A stretch of DNA of 64,000 nucleotides from positions 2,480,001-2,544,000 of the forward strand of contig CP129487.1 of the NCBI GenBank assembly GCA_030584025.1, given 5' to 3'. The DNA is from Cyclobacteriaceae bacterium. GTDB lineage: Bacteria > Bacteroidota > Bacteroidia > Cytophagales > Cyclobacteriaceae. A model generated the notes under the pieces. The model saw only the letters and a program-made list of their open reading frames with translations. It was not told where the DNA came from and searched no databases. Shown piece after piece: positions 25,976-34,975 of this stretch. Made by a program: the position numbers and the translations under genes. Position 1 is the first letter of the stretch, and every line of letters starts with the position of its first letter.

Positions 25976-27223
25976 ATGACTTTAAAGCGAGTAGTTGTCA
26001 CCGGACTTGGTGCACTTACCCCTATCGGGAACACCCTTAGGGAATACTGGGAAGGACTGAAAGCCGGTACCAGTGGTGCTGCCCCTATAACCCGTTTCGA
26101 TGCTACTCTTTTTAAAACCAAATTTGCCTGCGAAGTAAAAAACTTCGACATCGGTAATTTTATGGATCGCAAGGAGGCCCGCAAGATGGACCCCTTCGCG
26201 CAATACGCAATGGTGGTTGCCGATGAGGCCATCAAAGACTCAAACCTTCCGCTGTCAGAACTGGATCCGCATCGCATTGGTGTAATCTGGGGATCAGGCA
26301 TCGGAGGGTTACTTACCTTTCAGGAAGAAGTGAAGTCATTCGCCAAAGGCGATGGCACACCTCGCTTCAACCCGTTCTTTATTCCAAAAATGATTCCCGA
26401 CCTGAGTGCAGGTCACATCTCCATCAAGTATGGCTTTCGCGGGCCAAACTTTGTAACCGTTTCGGCTTGTGCATCTTCCACCAACGCCATTTACGATGCC
26501 TTTACCTACATTCGTTTAGGTAAGGCGGATGTGATTGTTTCCGGTGGTTCAGAAGCTGCAGTTTGCGAAGCCGGTGTTGGTGGATTTAACGCCATGAAGG
26601 CATTATCCGAGCGCAATGATTCGCCTGAAACAGCATCTCGCCCTTACGACAAGGAGCGCGATGGTTTTGTATTGGGAGAAGGTGCCGGTGCATTGGTTCT
26701 TGAAGAGTACGAGCACGCCAAAAAACGCGGTGCAAAAATTTATGCCGAAGTGATTGGCGGAGGCATGTCGGCCGATGCATACCACATTACTGCCCCACAC
26801 CCGGAAGGCGCAGGCATTACCAAAGTGATGGAAAATGCATTGGAAGATGCAGGCATCAAACCGCAAGAAGTGGATTACATCAATACACATGGAACCTCAA
26901 CGCCTCTTGGCGATATTGGTGAGATCAAGGCCATTACCCAGGTATTTGGCGACCATGTGTTTAAGATGAACATCAGCTCAACCAAATCCATGACCGGGCA
27001 TTTACTCGGTGCAGCCGGTGCCATTGAAGCGCTGGCTTGTTTGATGGCCATTAACGAAGGTGTTGTTCCGCCTACCATCAATAATTCCACGCCTGACGAC
27101 CAGTTGGATTCGCGTTTGAACCTGACGCTTAACAAAGCGCAAAAACGCGATGTAAAAGTTGCCTTAAGTAACACGTTTGGCTTTGGTGGCCATAATGCCT
27201 CCATCATTTTCCGCAAAGCCTGA
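25976..27223 (+). CDS. fabF: 3-oxoacyl-ACP synthase II (FabF)
   Basis: 415 residues with the full Cys-His-His triad: Cys165 in TVSACASSTNA, His305 in INTHGTSTPLGD and His342 in TKSMTGHLLGAAGA. It elongates acyl-ACP with malonyl-ACP. Directly downstream of acpP. Full length and intact; codon use like its neighbours. Confidence 0.99.
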   Translation: MTLKRVVVTGLGALTPIGNTLREYWEGLKAGTSGAAPITRFDATLFKTKFACEVKNFDIGNFMDRKEARKMDPFAQYAMVVADEAIKDSNLPLSELDPHRIGVIWGSGIGGLLTFQEEVKSFAKGDGTPRFNPFFIPKMIPDLSAGHISIKYGFRGPNFVTVSACASSTNAIYDAFTYIRLGKADVIVSGGSEAAVCEAGVGGFNAMKALSERNDSPETASRPYDKERDGFVLGEGAGALVLEEYEHAKKRGAKIYAEVIGGGMSADAYHITAPHPEGAGITKVMENALEDAGIKPQEVDYINTHGTSTPLGDIGEIKAITQVFGDHVFKMNISSTKSMTGHLLGAAGAIEALACLMAINEGVVPPTINNSTPDDQLDSRLNLTLNKAQKRDVKVALSNTFGFGGHNASIIFRKA

Positions 27224-27280
27224 TCCCCATGTTTATCGGTCAATTAAATCCCTTTGCTTACCTTAGGGGATTAAATATTT

Positions 27281-28030
27281 GTGCCTGATCACGTGTGGCG
27301 AATTCTTAAAATCACCGGTAAAAAATCCTCATCCGACAAACAGCTGATCACAGCTATTCATAACATAGCGGGCTTCACTCCGGTTAATCTGGAACTGTAT
27401 CGGCTGGCCACGCGCCATAGTTCAATTGTAAAAGAGAACGGCAATGGGTTTAAGGAAAACAACGAACGTCTGGAGTATTTGGGTGATGCCATTCTCGGTG
27501 CCGCAGTCGCTGATTTTTTATTCAAGAAATTCCCTTATAAAACAGAAGGCTTTCTGACAGAAATGCGTTCACGAATTGTAAATCGTGAGTCGTTGAACCT
27601 GTTGGCTCGCAAAATCGGAATTGGCAACATCGTTCAATACGACCAAAAAAATCAGCAATTACAACAAGTAATTCTTGGAAATACCCTGGAAGCCATTGTG
27701 GGCGCAATCTACCTCGACAAAGGATATCTTCGCACCAAACGTTTTGTTATCAACAAACTCATCGTACCCAATTATGATTTGGATGAACTGGTCAGTACAC
27801 AAACCAACTTTAAAAGCAAAGTGATTGAATGGTGCCAGCGCGAAAACAAGGAGGTGCGCTTTGAAATTGTTGACATTAAAAAAGGCAGAATACACAAGGA
27901 GTTTACCGCTCAGGTAATCATTGACAATACTGTAGCGGGAACTGGCTTTGGCAATAGCAAGAAAAAAGCAGAGCAAGATGCGGCTTATAAAACCTGCGAA
28001 CAATTAAAAATACTGGAGGCATTATCGTGA
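27281..28030 (+). CDS. rnc: Ribonuclease III
   Basis: 249 residues. The signature ERLEYLGDA (62-70), with the metal-binding Glu and Asp, lies in the N-terminal nuclease domain; TLEAIVGAIYLDKGY supplies the later acidic residues. The C-terminal double-stranded-RNA-binding domain (about 178-249) ends GFGNSKKKAEQDAAYKTCEQL. It processes rRNA precursors and other duplex RNAs. The GTG at 27281 is preceded by a TTTG run, so the exact start is uncertain; a second GTG lies four codons on. The end overlaps nadE by 4 bases. Confidence 0.95.
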   Translation: MPDHVWRILKITGKKSSSDKQLITAIHNIAGFTPVNLELYRLATRHSSIVKENGNGFKENNERLEYLGDAILGAAVADFLFKKFPYKTEGFLTEMRSRIVNRESLNLLARKIGIGNIVQYDQKNQQLQQVILGNTLEAIVGAIYLDKGYLRTKRFVINKLIVPNYDLDELVSTQTNFKSKVIEWCQRENKEVRFEIVDIKKGRIHKEFTAQVIIDNTVAGTGFGNSKKKAEQDAAYKTCEQLKILEALS

Positions 28031-29871
28031 AACGATTAAAACTGGCAGGCGCAACCTTAAACCAGACTCCTTTCGATTGGAAAGGAAATACAGAAAATAT
28101 TATTGAGGCCATTCATCACGCTAAGCAAGAAGGTGCCCGCATACTTTGTCTGCCCGAGCTATGCACTACCGGCTATGGATGCGAAGATGTATTTCTCAGC
28201 GACTGGCTCAGTGAAAGCGCCTTTGAGCAATTACTGAAACTGAAAGAGCATTGTGCCGATATCACGGTCAACATCGGGTTACCCCTTCGCATTGACGGGC
28301 GCACATACAACGGTTCATGCGTTGTTCATAACAAGGAGATTCTTGGAATTACCTTGAAACAAAATTTGCCCAATGATGGTGTTCACTATGAGCCAAGGTG
28401 GTTTACTCCGTGGCAGGCCGGAAAAGTGATCACGTTAACCCGCCAGGGAGTAACCTTCCAGGCTGGTGATCTCATATATGAATCGAACGGCATTCGCTTT
28501 GGAATTGAAATTTGTGAAGATGGATGGAGTAAAGAAAAAAGGCCCGGCTATAATTTTCAAAAACGTGGCGTTGATCTAATCCTCAATCCTAGTGCCAGCC
28601 ATTTTGCTATGGGCAAGAGCAGCAACCGCGAATCAGAAGTGGCGCTTGATGGATCAAGACTATTTAACTGTGTTTACATTTTCTGCAACCTGTTGGGCAA
28701 TGAAGCAGGCCGTATGATCTATGACGGAGATATTCTTTTTGCACAAAAGGGCGAATTAATCGCACAAAACAACCGCTTGTCATTTAAGCGGTTTAATGTA
28801 TTAACCTGCGAAATTGATTTTGAGCATCCTCAGAAAAGTGAACAAAAACTTTTGGCTGATTCAAAAGACCGGAATGAAGAATTAACCAAAGCTGCCACCT
28901 TGGCCTTGTACGACTACCTTCGAAAAAGCAAGGCCAAAGGCTTTGCGCTCTCCCTTAGCGGTGGTGCTGATTCTTCCATGTGTGCCGTATTGGTGGCCGA
29001 AATGGTAAAACGTGCAAGCGACACATTGGGCTGGGATGTGTTTTGCAACAGCATTGGTTTAACAGCTGTTAAAAATCAACAAGATGCGGTAAAGCAATTG
29101 TTGGTCTGTGCATATCAAGGCTCCAAAAATTCATCTAAAAAAACACTTGAGGCCGCCCAATCATTGGCCACATCATTAGGCGCAACATTTTACCATTGGA
29201 GTATTCAAGATGAAGTGGATACATACACCAAAAAAATTGAAAAAAGTTTAGGCCGAACATTAACATGGGATCAGGATGATATTGCCTTGCAAAACATACA
29301 GGCACGTGCCCGGTCTCCCATCATCTGGATGTTAGCCAACATCCGGCAAAGCATCCTGCTGACCACCTCAAACCGAAGTGAAGGCGATGTGGGTTACGCC
29401 ACCATGGATGGCGATACCAGTGGCAGTCTGGCGCCTATTGCCGGCATTGGCAAGCCTACCATTTTGGCATGGCTGAAATGGGCTGAACAAGAGTTGGGGT
29501 ATACTGGATTGAAGCATGTGAATAACTTACAACCCACAGCTGAACTTCGTCCGTCCGAAAAAAATCAAACCGATGAAGACGACCTGATGCCATATGGTGT
29601 GCTGATGGCCATTGAGCGACAAGCTATATTGAAAAGAAAATCACCACTTGAAGTATTTGAGATTTTAAAGTCAGATTTTGCTGACAAAACCGCCCTGAAA
29701 AACCATATCAGGAAATTCTTCCGCATGTGGGCCGCCAATCAATGGAAACGTGAACGACTGGCACCATCTTTCCATCTGGATGATTTCAATGTTGACCCAC
29801 GATCGTGGTGCAGATTTCCTATATTATCATCGGGATTTACCGAAGAACTTGCTTTATTAGAAGCTCACTAA
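28027..29871 (+). CDS. nadE: Glutamine-dependent NAD+ synthetase
   Basis: 614 residues. The N-terminal nitrilase-type glutaminase domain has the triad Glu44 (LPELCTTGYG), Lys111 (TLKQNLPND) and Cys163 (EICEDGW). The C-terminal ATP-pyrophosphatase synthetase domain has SGGADSS (311-317), then TTSNRSEGDVGYATMDGDTS. It forms NAD+ from deamido-NAD+, ATP and glutamine-derived ammonia. The GTG start overlaps the rnc stop (GTGA), so it is coupled. Confidence 0.97.
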   Translation: MKRLKLAGATLNQTPFDWKGNTENIIEAIHHAKQEGARILCLPELCTTGYGCEDVFLSDWLSESAFEQLLKLKEHCADITVNIGLPLRIDGRTYNGSCVVHNKEILGITLKQNLPNDGVHYEPRWFTPWQAGKVITLTRQGVTFQAGDLIYESNGIRFGIEICEDGWSKEKRPGYNFQKRGVDLILNPSASHFAMGKSSNRESEVALDGSRLFNCVYIFCNLLGNEAGRMIYDGDILFAQKGELIAQNNRLSFKRFNVLTCEIDFEHPQKSEQKLLADSKDRNEELTKAATLALYDYLRKSKAKGFALSLSGGADSSMCAVLVAEMVKRASDTLGWDVFCNSIGLTAVKNQQDAVKQLLVCAYQGSKNSSKKTLEAAQSLATSLGATFYHWSIQDEVDTYTKKIEKSLGRTLTWDQDDIALQNIQARARSPIIWMLANIRQSILLTTSNRSEGDVGYATMDGDTSGSLAPIAGIGKPTILAWLKWAEQELGYTGLKHVNNLQPTAELRPSEKNQTDEDDLMPYGVLMAIERQAILKRKSPLEVFEILKSDFADKTALKNHIRKFFRMWAANQWKRERLAPSFHLDDFNVDPRSWCRFPILSSGFTEELALLEAH

Positions 29872-29909
29872 TCCCTATTTTACAATCTTCAATTAATCCA
29901 TAATCCGTA

Positions 29910-29917
29910 TATATTTG
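29910..29917 (+). promoter_or_regulatory. -7 box TATATTTG just upstream of lgt
   Basis: Exact TAnnTTTG match ending 5 bases before the lgt ATG. Transcription would begin at or within a base or two of the start codon, implying a leaderless or very short-leader mRNA. Confidence 0.45.
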
Positions 29918-29922
29918 CGACC

Positions 29923-31020
29923 ATGAGTTTACTGAGTTATATAATCTGGAACACAAGCCCCGACATCTTTTCCATTGGGCCGGTAACCCTTCGTTGGTAT
30001 GGACTATTGTTTGCCTTGGGCTTCTTGTTAAGCCAGCAGATATTATACTATATCTTTAAACAAGAGGGCAAACCCGAAAAGGACGTAGATACACTAACCA
30101 TTTACATGGTTATTGCCACCATTATTGGTGCACGTTTAGGTCACGTTTTGTTTTATGAGCCTGAGCGCTACCTCTCAAACCCGATTGATATTCTTAAAAT
30201 ATGGGAAGGCGGCTTGGCCAGTCACGGTGCTGCGTTCGGTATTTTGTTTGCCTTGTGGTTATATGCCCGCAAGAAAAGACCGGGTCAGTCATACCTACAG
30301 ATTCTTGATCGTATTGTGATTTTGGTTGCCCTGACTGGTGCCCTAATCCGCTTGGGTAATTTTTTCAATTCCGAAATCATTGGCAAGCCAACCGAATCAA
30401 ACAGCGGTGTGGTGTTTGCCCGCAATGTATCAGAAGTATTAAAAAGTGATCCGGGCATAGAAGAAGTACATTTCTCAAGCGGTTCAGGTAATCTGAATCA
30501 AGAAGGCTACCCACCCATAAAATTACTCATCGAGTTCAAGGCGAGTGAAGATTCGTTGCGAGCGGCTGCCTTCATGAACAACAAGCTGTATGACCGGTTG
30601 GTATACTCCAGTTATGTACGCGAACATCTGTACGTTGACGAAACACTAAACTTCAAACTGGGCAAAGAAGATAATGGCCAATACGCAGCAGTTGTAAATA
30701 CGCATGCTATACCACGCCATCCCGCGCAATTGTATGAATCTATTTCATGCGTGATCTTGTTTGCGTTTTTATTTTGGCTCTGGTACCGCGACAAAGCAAA
30801 GCTGCCTGCAGGCCGGATTTTTGGCATCTTCATGATTGTACTGTGGTCCTTGCGCTTTGCTTACGAATACTTGAAAGAAGTGCAGGTAAGCAGTGAACTT
30901 GACTTTATTGATAAATACGGAATTAATTATGGTCAATTGTACAGTATTCCGTTAGTGCTAGTTGGTATCGTGGTGTTGATTTTATCGTTCAGGAAAAGCA
31001 AGCAGGAAGTAAACGAATAA
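29923..31020 (+). CDS. lgt: Prolipoprotein diacylglyceryl transferase (Lgt)
   Basis: 365 residues, integral inner membrane with about seven helices. Key segments are RWYGLLFALGF near the N-terminus, ASHGAAFGILFAL with the conserved His, and ALIRLGNFFNSEIIGKPT, the Lgt signature region. It attaches diacylglycerol to the lipobox cysteine of prolipoproteins, several of which are encoded in this window. About 80 residues between the signature and RHPAQLYES are longer than in E. coli Lgt (291 residues) and look like an enlarged periplasmic arm. The BamA-like gene begins 5 bases after the stop. Confidence 0.96.
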   Translation: MSLLSYIIWNTSPDIFSIGPVTLRWYGLLFALGFLLSQQILYYIFKQEGKPEKDVDTLTIYMVIATIIGARLGHVLFYEPERYLSNPIDILKIWEGGLASHGAAFGILFALWLYARKKRPGQSYLQILDRIVILVALTGALIRLGNFFNSEIIGKPTESNSGVVFARNVSEVLKSDPGIEEVHFSSGSGNLNQEGYPPIKLLIEFKASEDSLRAAAFMNNKLYDRLVYSSYVREHLYVDETLNFKLGKEDNGQYAAVVNTHAIPRHPAQLYESISCVILFAFLFWLWYRDKAKLPAGRIFGIFMIVLWSLRFAYEYLKEVQVSSELDFIDKYGINYGQLYSIPLVLVGIVVLILSFRKSKQEVNE

Positions 31021-31025
31021 CCTTT

Positions 31026-32525
31026 TTGATCCGGTGCATATATCAAAACATCAGGGCGCTGGTTATGTTGGGAGGAATACTCCTTCTGCTGCCAGTTTCA
31101 GGAAAAGAAAATCCTGATCTTGCCCTTCATGCACCCGATTCTGTCAGAAAAAAGAATCGCTCAAAAACTGAAACCTATACTGATAGTGTTGGCTATTATG
31201 TAGAAATCAACCGGATTTTTGTCTTAGGAAATAAGTTGACACGCGAGAGCATCATCTTGCGTGAACTTTCGCTTAAACCAGGGGACAGCATTTTTAACCT
31301 GGAACTACCCAAAGTTTTAGAGAAGGATCAGAATAAACTTTTTAACCTGCACCTGTTCAATGCCGTTGAAATACGGCCCCTCGAACTTCAACCCGGAAAG
31401 GCCGACTTGTTAGTGGAGGTGAATGAACGTTGGTATACCTTTCCGGTGCCGATTTTTGAACTGGCCGACCGAAACTTCAACGAATGGTGGGAGAACTACA
31501 ACCACGATTTTAAACGCGTTAATTATGGATTAAAACTTTTTCAATACAATGTACGCGGACGAAATGAAACACTCGTGCTTACTGCACAATTCGGTTATGT
31601 ACGAAGGTTTGAACTGATGTATCGCATCCCCTACCTGGACAAACGCCAAAAGCAAGGACTCATTTTCAAAACCGATTTTATTGATGCCAAGAACGTGGCC
31701 TATCGCACAGACGATCATAAGCTAACATTTCTGGAAACCGATCGGGTGTTGCGCAATATGCGGGGAATGGAACTTACCTATACGTATCGGAATTCCTTTT
31801 ACAATCACCACCGGCTAGGTTATGCCTTCCGAAGAACAAGTATTTCTGACTCCCTGTATGCGATCAACCCGCATTATTTAGGTACAGAACGGCAGCTTCA
31901 AAAATTTGATATACTCAGCTACGAATTTATTTCCGATCACCGCGATGTGATCGCTTATCCATTGCGCGGGTATCATTTTGTTTTTCACCTGCAAAAAGTA
32001 GGCTTCGCTATAAGTGAAGATCTGGAGAAACTGGATACCTGGGTGAGCTATGCCCGCTACATGGATCTGAAAAAAAATTACTTTCTATCCAACCTTACGT
32101 TTGGATACTGGAGCAACAAGAATAACATTCCGTATCATAATTTTGGGGTACTTGGTTATAATCGCTTGTTTGTTCGCGGTTATGAAGTGAATGTGGTGGA
32201 GGGGCCTTTGTTCTTTCTGAATAAGACCACTCTGAAGAAACGCATATTTCATCGCATTTACAGCATGGAAGGCTCACGGTTTAAACAGTTCAAATACGTA
32301 CCACTTTCCATTTACTTAAAAACCTATGCCGATTTCGGATATGTAAAAAACTATCCCTTCTATAATGAAAATGAGCTGAACACCCGGCTATCCAACACGT
32401 TAATGGCTGGTACCGGTATGGGTATTGACATTGTCAGTTCGTACGATGTGGTGTTGCGCTTTGAATATACCTTAAACAGCGAAGGTCGCGCAGGATTTTT
32501 CTTTCACATCAAGAAGGAGTTTTAA
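31026..32525 (+). CDS. POTRA-plus-barrel outer membrane protein (BamA/TamA-like)
   Basis: 499 residues. Signal peptide with a basic n-region when the TTG start is used. One POTRA-like domain (about 58-135, IFVLGNKLTRESIILRELSL) is followed by a C-terminal region of alternating beta-strands ending in Phe, as outer membrane barrels do (FFFHIKKEF). It resembles ShlB/FhaC/BamA-type Omp85 proteins, but with a single POTRA. It may insert or secrete an outer membrane client; the partner is unknown. An ATG at 31065 is the alternative start, but it would leave a short signal without charges. Follows lgt by 5 bases. Confidence 0.8.
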   Translation: MIRCIYQNIRALVMLGGILLLLPVSGKENPDLALHAPDSVRKKNRSKTETYTDSVGYYVEINRIFVLGNKLTRESIILRELSLKPGDSIFNLELPKVLEKDQNKLFNLHLFNAVEIRPLELQPGKADLLVEVNERWYTFPVPIFELADRNFNEWWENYNHDFKRVNYGLKLFQYNVRGRNETLVLTAQFGYVRRFELMYRIPYLDKRQKQGLIFKTDFIDAKNVAYRTDDHKLTFLETDRVLRNMRGMELTYTYRNSFYNHHRLGYAFRRTSISDSLYAINPHYLGTERQLQKFDILSYEFISDHRDVIAYPLRGYHFVFHLQKVGFAISEDLEKLDTWVSYARYMDLKKNYFLSNLTFGYWSNKNNIPYHNFGVLGYNRLFVRGYEVNVVEGPLFFLNKTTLKKRIFHRIYSMEGSRFKQFKYVPLSIYLKTYADFGYVKNYPFYNENELNTRLSNTLMAGTGMGIDIVSSYDVVLRFEYTLNSEGRAGFFFHIKKEF

Positions 32526-32557
32526 TATGTTCCTCCTATATTCAATGAATTCTTGAC

Positions 32558-33490
32558 ATGGTCTCAAAGAAATATAATCTCTTTATACTCCTAATAGGTC
32601 TATTAGTTACTCCTTACGTGGAAGCAGATGGATATCCCTGCAAAAAGTACAAATTTGACTTCAACCAAGAAGTAGTTCCAGGAAACATCATCATAAGTTG
32701 GTCAATTAATACTGGACTCAATCGTTGTGGCGAATTTCAAAAAGAAGATATTACTAAACATTCGTACGTAATAGTGGTTTCGAATTTACAAGGTGATGTA
32801 TTACTGTCAGATACCATAGCTCAAAATTGGTTTGCATTCAATGTACTCGAAAATGAAGCGTTAGCCCACGTGAGAGTAGCTGAACTTAACGGAGATGAAT
32901 ACATCGACACGCTACTAAAAAGAAAACACATTACATTGTTTGAATTAGATACCAAAATAGATTCAATTATTTTTTACCTCACAAATGGCTTAATTCTTAA
33001 TGCACTATACCAACTTCATTCATTAAATCTTCAATACCTGCGGGACTCTCTTATTCAAGAATTTACACTACTCTTCCCCGAACACTATCCCCATAACCAA
33101 GACTTCTTTAATTGTTACCTTGATCCAGAATCACTTTTGCTAAAAAAGATGCTATATACCAGGAACCTTACTGGCTTTTCAAAATCACTTAACAAAGGCA
33201 CCAAAACACTTACCAAAAAACCTGAAGATATATACATCAACATCATTAGCCGAAACGATCATTCTACTACAAGAGTAGAAGTCTTTCCAAAAGAATTAAC
33301 TTCACTTGTATTAAGCTCACTTACCCTGCTTGAATTTGACCATACAGAAAACCAGGAAGGATTAACCACTTTGCTAATTACGCGTAAAAAAAATGGTAGA
33401 TTTTATTATGTAAAAAATTCGCGTGCACTAACAAACCCAAACAGTCCGGGGTTTCAAAAAAAATTTCCTTACACCGGGCCTATCCATTAG
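32558..33490 (+). CDS. Secreted protein of unknown function
   Basis: 310 residues with a signal peptide (hydrophobic 6-18, cleavage near VEADG). Two early cysteines (YPCKKY and NRCGEF) could form a disulfide. The C-terminal half reads DHSTTRVEVFPKELTSLVLS and then ITRKKNGRFYYVKN, a beta-rich pattern. I do not recognise a family. The DNA is visibly richer in A and T than the neighbouring lgt/omp genes. Its last 4 bases overlap the end of the convergent MORN-repeat gene. Confidence 0.65.
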   Translation: MVSKKYNLFILLIGLLVTPYVEADGYPCKKYKFDFNQEVVPGNIIISWSINTGLNRCGEFQKEDITKHSYVIVVSNLQGDVLLSDTIAQNWFAFNVLENEALAHVRVAELNGDEYIDTLLKRKHITLFELDTKIDSIIFYLTNGLILNALYQLHSLNLQYLRDSLIQEFTLLFPEHYPHNQDFFNCYLDPESLLLKKMLYTRNLTGFSKSLNKGTKTLTKKPEDIYINIISRNDHSTTRVEVFPKELTSLVLSSLTLLEFDHTENQEGLTTLLITRKKNGRFYYVKNSRALTNPNSPGFQKKFPYTGPIH

Positions 33491-34119
33491 TACTTCCACT
33501 TTCTTTTGTTCCCCTTCTTATCATACTGAAACCACTCCCCTACCCGCTCACCGTGTTCATACCATCCGGAAAAGGTTAATCTACCCTGATCATCAAAAAA
33601 TTTCCATTCACCGTGTTCTTTACCGTCCAGGTAAAACCCTTGCTGAATCAATACGCCTTCCCGATTGTATTGCATTACAGCGCCATTAGGCATACCACTT
33701 TTATAAGTTAACTCCCTGTCTGGATTTCCATTATCGTAAAAGTATTTCCACAAGCCATCATACATGCCCTGTTTATAAACTCCGTACCGATAGCGCTTAC
33801 CATTTTCATGAAAGTAAAAAGCGGAGTCGTTTAATATACCGTCTTTCCATACTTCCCTTCCCTCCACCTGCCCGTTCCGGTAATGATATACCACTTCGCC
33901 TTGCAATTTTCCATTTTCAAAATGCTCAATTACATTGAGTTCTCCTGTAGGATAATAATACAGCCATTTACCAGCTTTGCGGCCATCCTGCATCAACCCT
34001 GCAGACCGAATTTGCCCGGAAGGGTATTGATCCTGAACGGGTTGTCCGAAAGCACCGGATGTTAAAAGCAGAAAAATAATCAAGCCACCAGCAGTAAGAT
34101 TTGTCATATTTTCGGGCAT
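33487..34119 (-). CDS. MORN_2-repeat (YwqK-type) secreted protein
   Basis: 210 residues. An N-terminal signal peptide (about 1-25, ending near AFGQ) is followed by about eight repeats of the form G-x-Y-x-x-G-x-x-x-G-x-W-x-x-Y/F, for example GKWLYYYPTGELNV and GLWKYFYDNGNPDREL. The fold is an extended beta-sheet of MORN type. The 'antitoxin' label often attached to YwqK relatives comes from one Bacillus locus; no toxin partner is visible here. Probably periplasmic or outer-membrane associated. Confidence 0.8.
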   Translation of the reverse strand: MPENMTNLTAGGLIIFLLLTSGAFGQPVQDQYPSGQIRSAGLMQDGRKAGKWLYYYPTGELNVIEHFENGKLQGEVVYHYRNGQVEGREVWKDGILNDSAFYFHENGKRYRYGVYKQGMYDGLWKYFYDNGNPDRELTYKSGMPNGAVMQYNREGVLIQQGFYLDGKEHGEWKFFDDQGRLTFSGWYEHGERVGEWFQYDKKGNKRKWKY

Positions 34120-34168
34120 GTGCTAAATTATCACAAAGTCGTGCCGCTGACAAGCAACTGTCCCCAAC

Positions 34169-34975
34169 ATGAAGCATGTTTTACTGGCATTATTGATTCT
34201 ATTTGCTATCCATGCAGGTGCACAAAGTGTGTCTACCTTAATGGGTGCGCGTGCAAACGGCATGGGTTACGCTTCGGCTGCGCTATTTGATTCGTGGGGG
34301 ATTTTCAACAACATGGCGGGCATTGCAAAACTTGAAGAACCTTCAGCCATTTTTGCGTATGATCTGAGACCTGCCTTGCCGGGAGGGAATCGTGCGGCCG
34401 CAGGATTGGCATGGCCTACAAAAGTTGGCGTTATCAGTGGCGGTGTATTTCGGTTTGGCGATGATGTATACAATGAGAGTCTGCTTACTGCGGGGTTCAG
34501 CAACCAGTTTGGACTGGCGGCTTTGGGTATTAGAATCAATTACATTCAATACGCTGCCGAAGGATTCGGACGAAGGGGTGTGTTTAGTGTTGGATTTGGT
34601 GGCATTGCTGAATTGACGGAACAGCTATCGGTTGGTGCCTACATCACAAACATAAACCAACCAAAAATTTCAGAAGATGGTGATCGTATTCCAACCATAC
34701 TCACTGCCGGAATTTGCTTCAAGCCTACAAGCAAAGTAATCATAGCCACTGAACTTGAAAAAGACCTGGAAGCAAATGCCAATTGGAAAACCGGCATTGA
34801 ATATTCATTCCACAAAAAATTCTGTGCACGTACCGGTTTTAACCTCGAACCAAATACCGCCTTCTTCGGACTAGGGTTTAAAACTACACGGCTGGCCATC
34901 GACTATGCCATTCAACATACGGTTCAGCTCAACCTCAGTCACCAAACGTCAGTAAACTATTTCTTTAATCGATGA
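34169..34975 (+). CDS. PorV/UPF0164-like outer membrane beta-barrel protein
   Basis: 268 residues. Signal peptide ends at HAGAQ (about 19). SVSTLMGARANGMGYASAAL and GIFNNMAGIA form the typical N-terminal G-x-N-P-A-like segment of PorV/FadL-type barrels, followed by alternating strands through the last residues (TSVNYFFNR). It probably lies in the outer membrane. Its TGA overlaps the ATG of the helix-hairpin-helix gene (ATGA), implying a stoichiometric pair. I cannot assign a T9SS function to it. Confidence 0.72.
   Translation: MKHVLLALLILFAIHAGAQSVSTLMGARANGMGYASAALFDSWGIFNNMAGIAKLEEPSAIFAYDLRPALPGGNRAAAGLAWPTKVGVISGGVFRFGDDVYNESLLTAGFSNQFGLAALGIRINYIQYAAEGFGRRGVFSVGFGGIAELTEQLSVGAYITNINQPKISEDGDRIPTILTAGICFKPTSKVIIATELEKDLEANANWKTGIEYSFHKKFCARTGFNLEPNTAFFGLGFKTTRLAIDYAIQHTVQLNLSHQTSVNYFFNR

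Noticed and set aside
33487..34119. Toxin-antitoxin module, from the YwqK name of MORN_2 proteins
   Set aside because: The protein has a signal peptide and no toxin gene is adjacent; the repeats alone do not support an antitoxin role.
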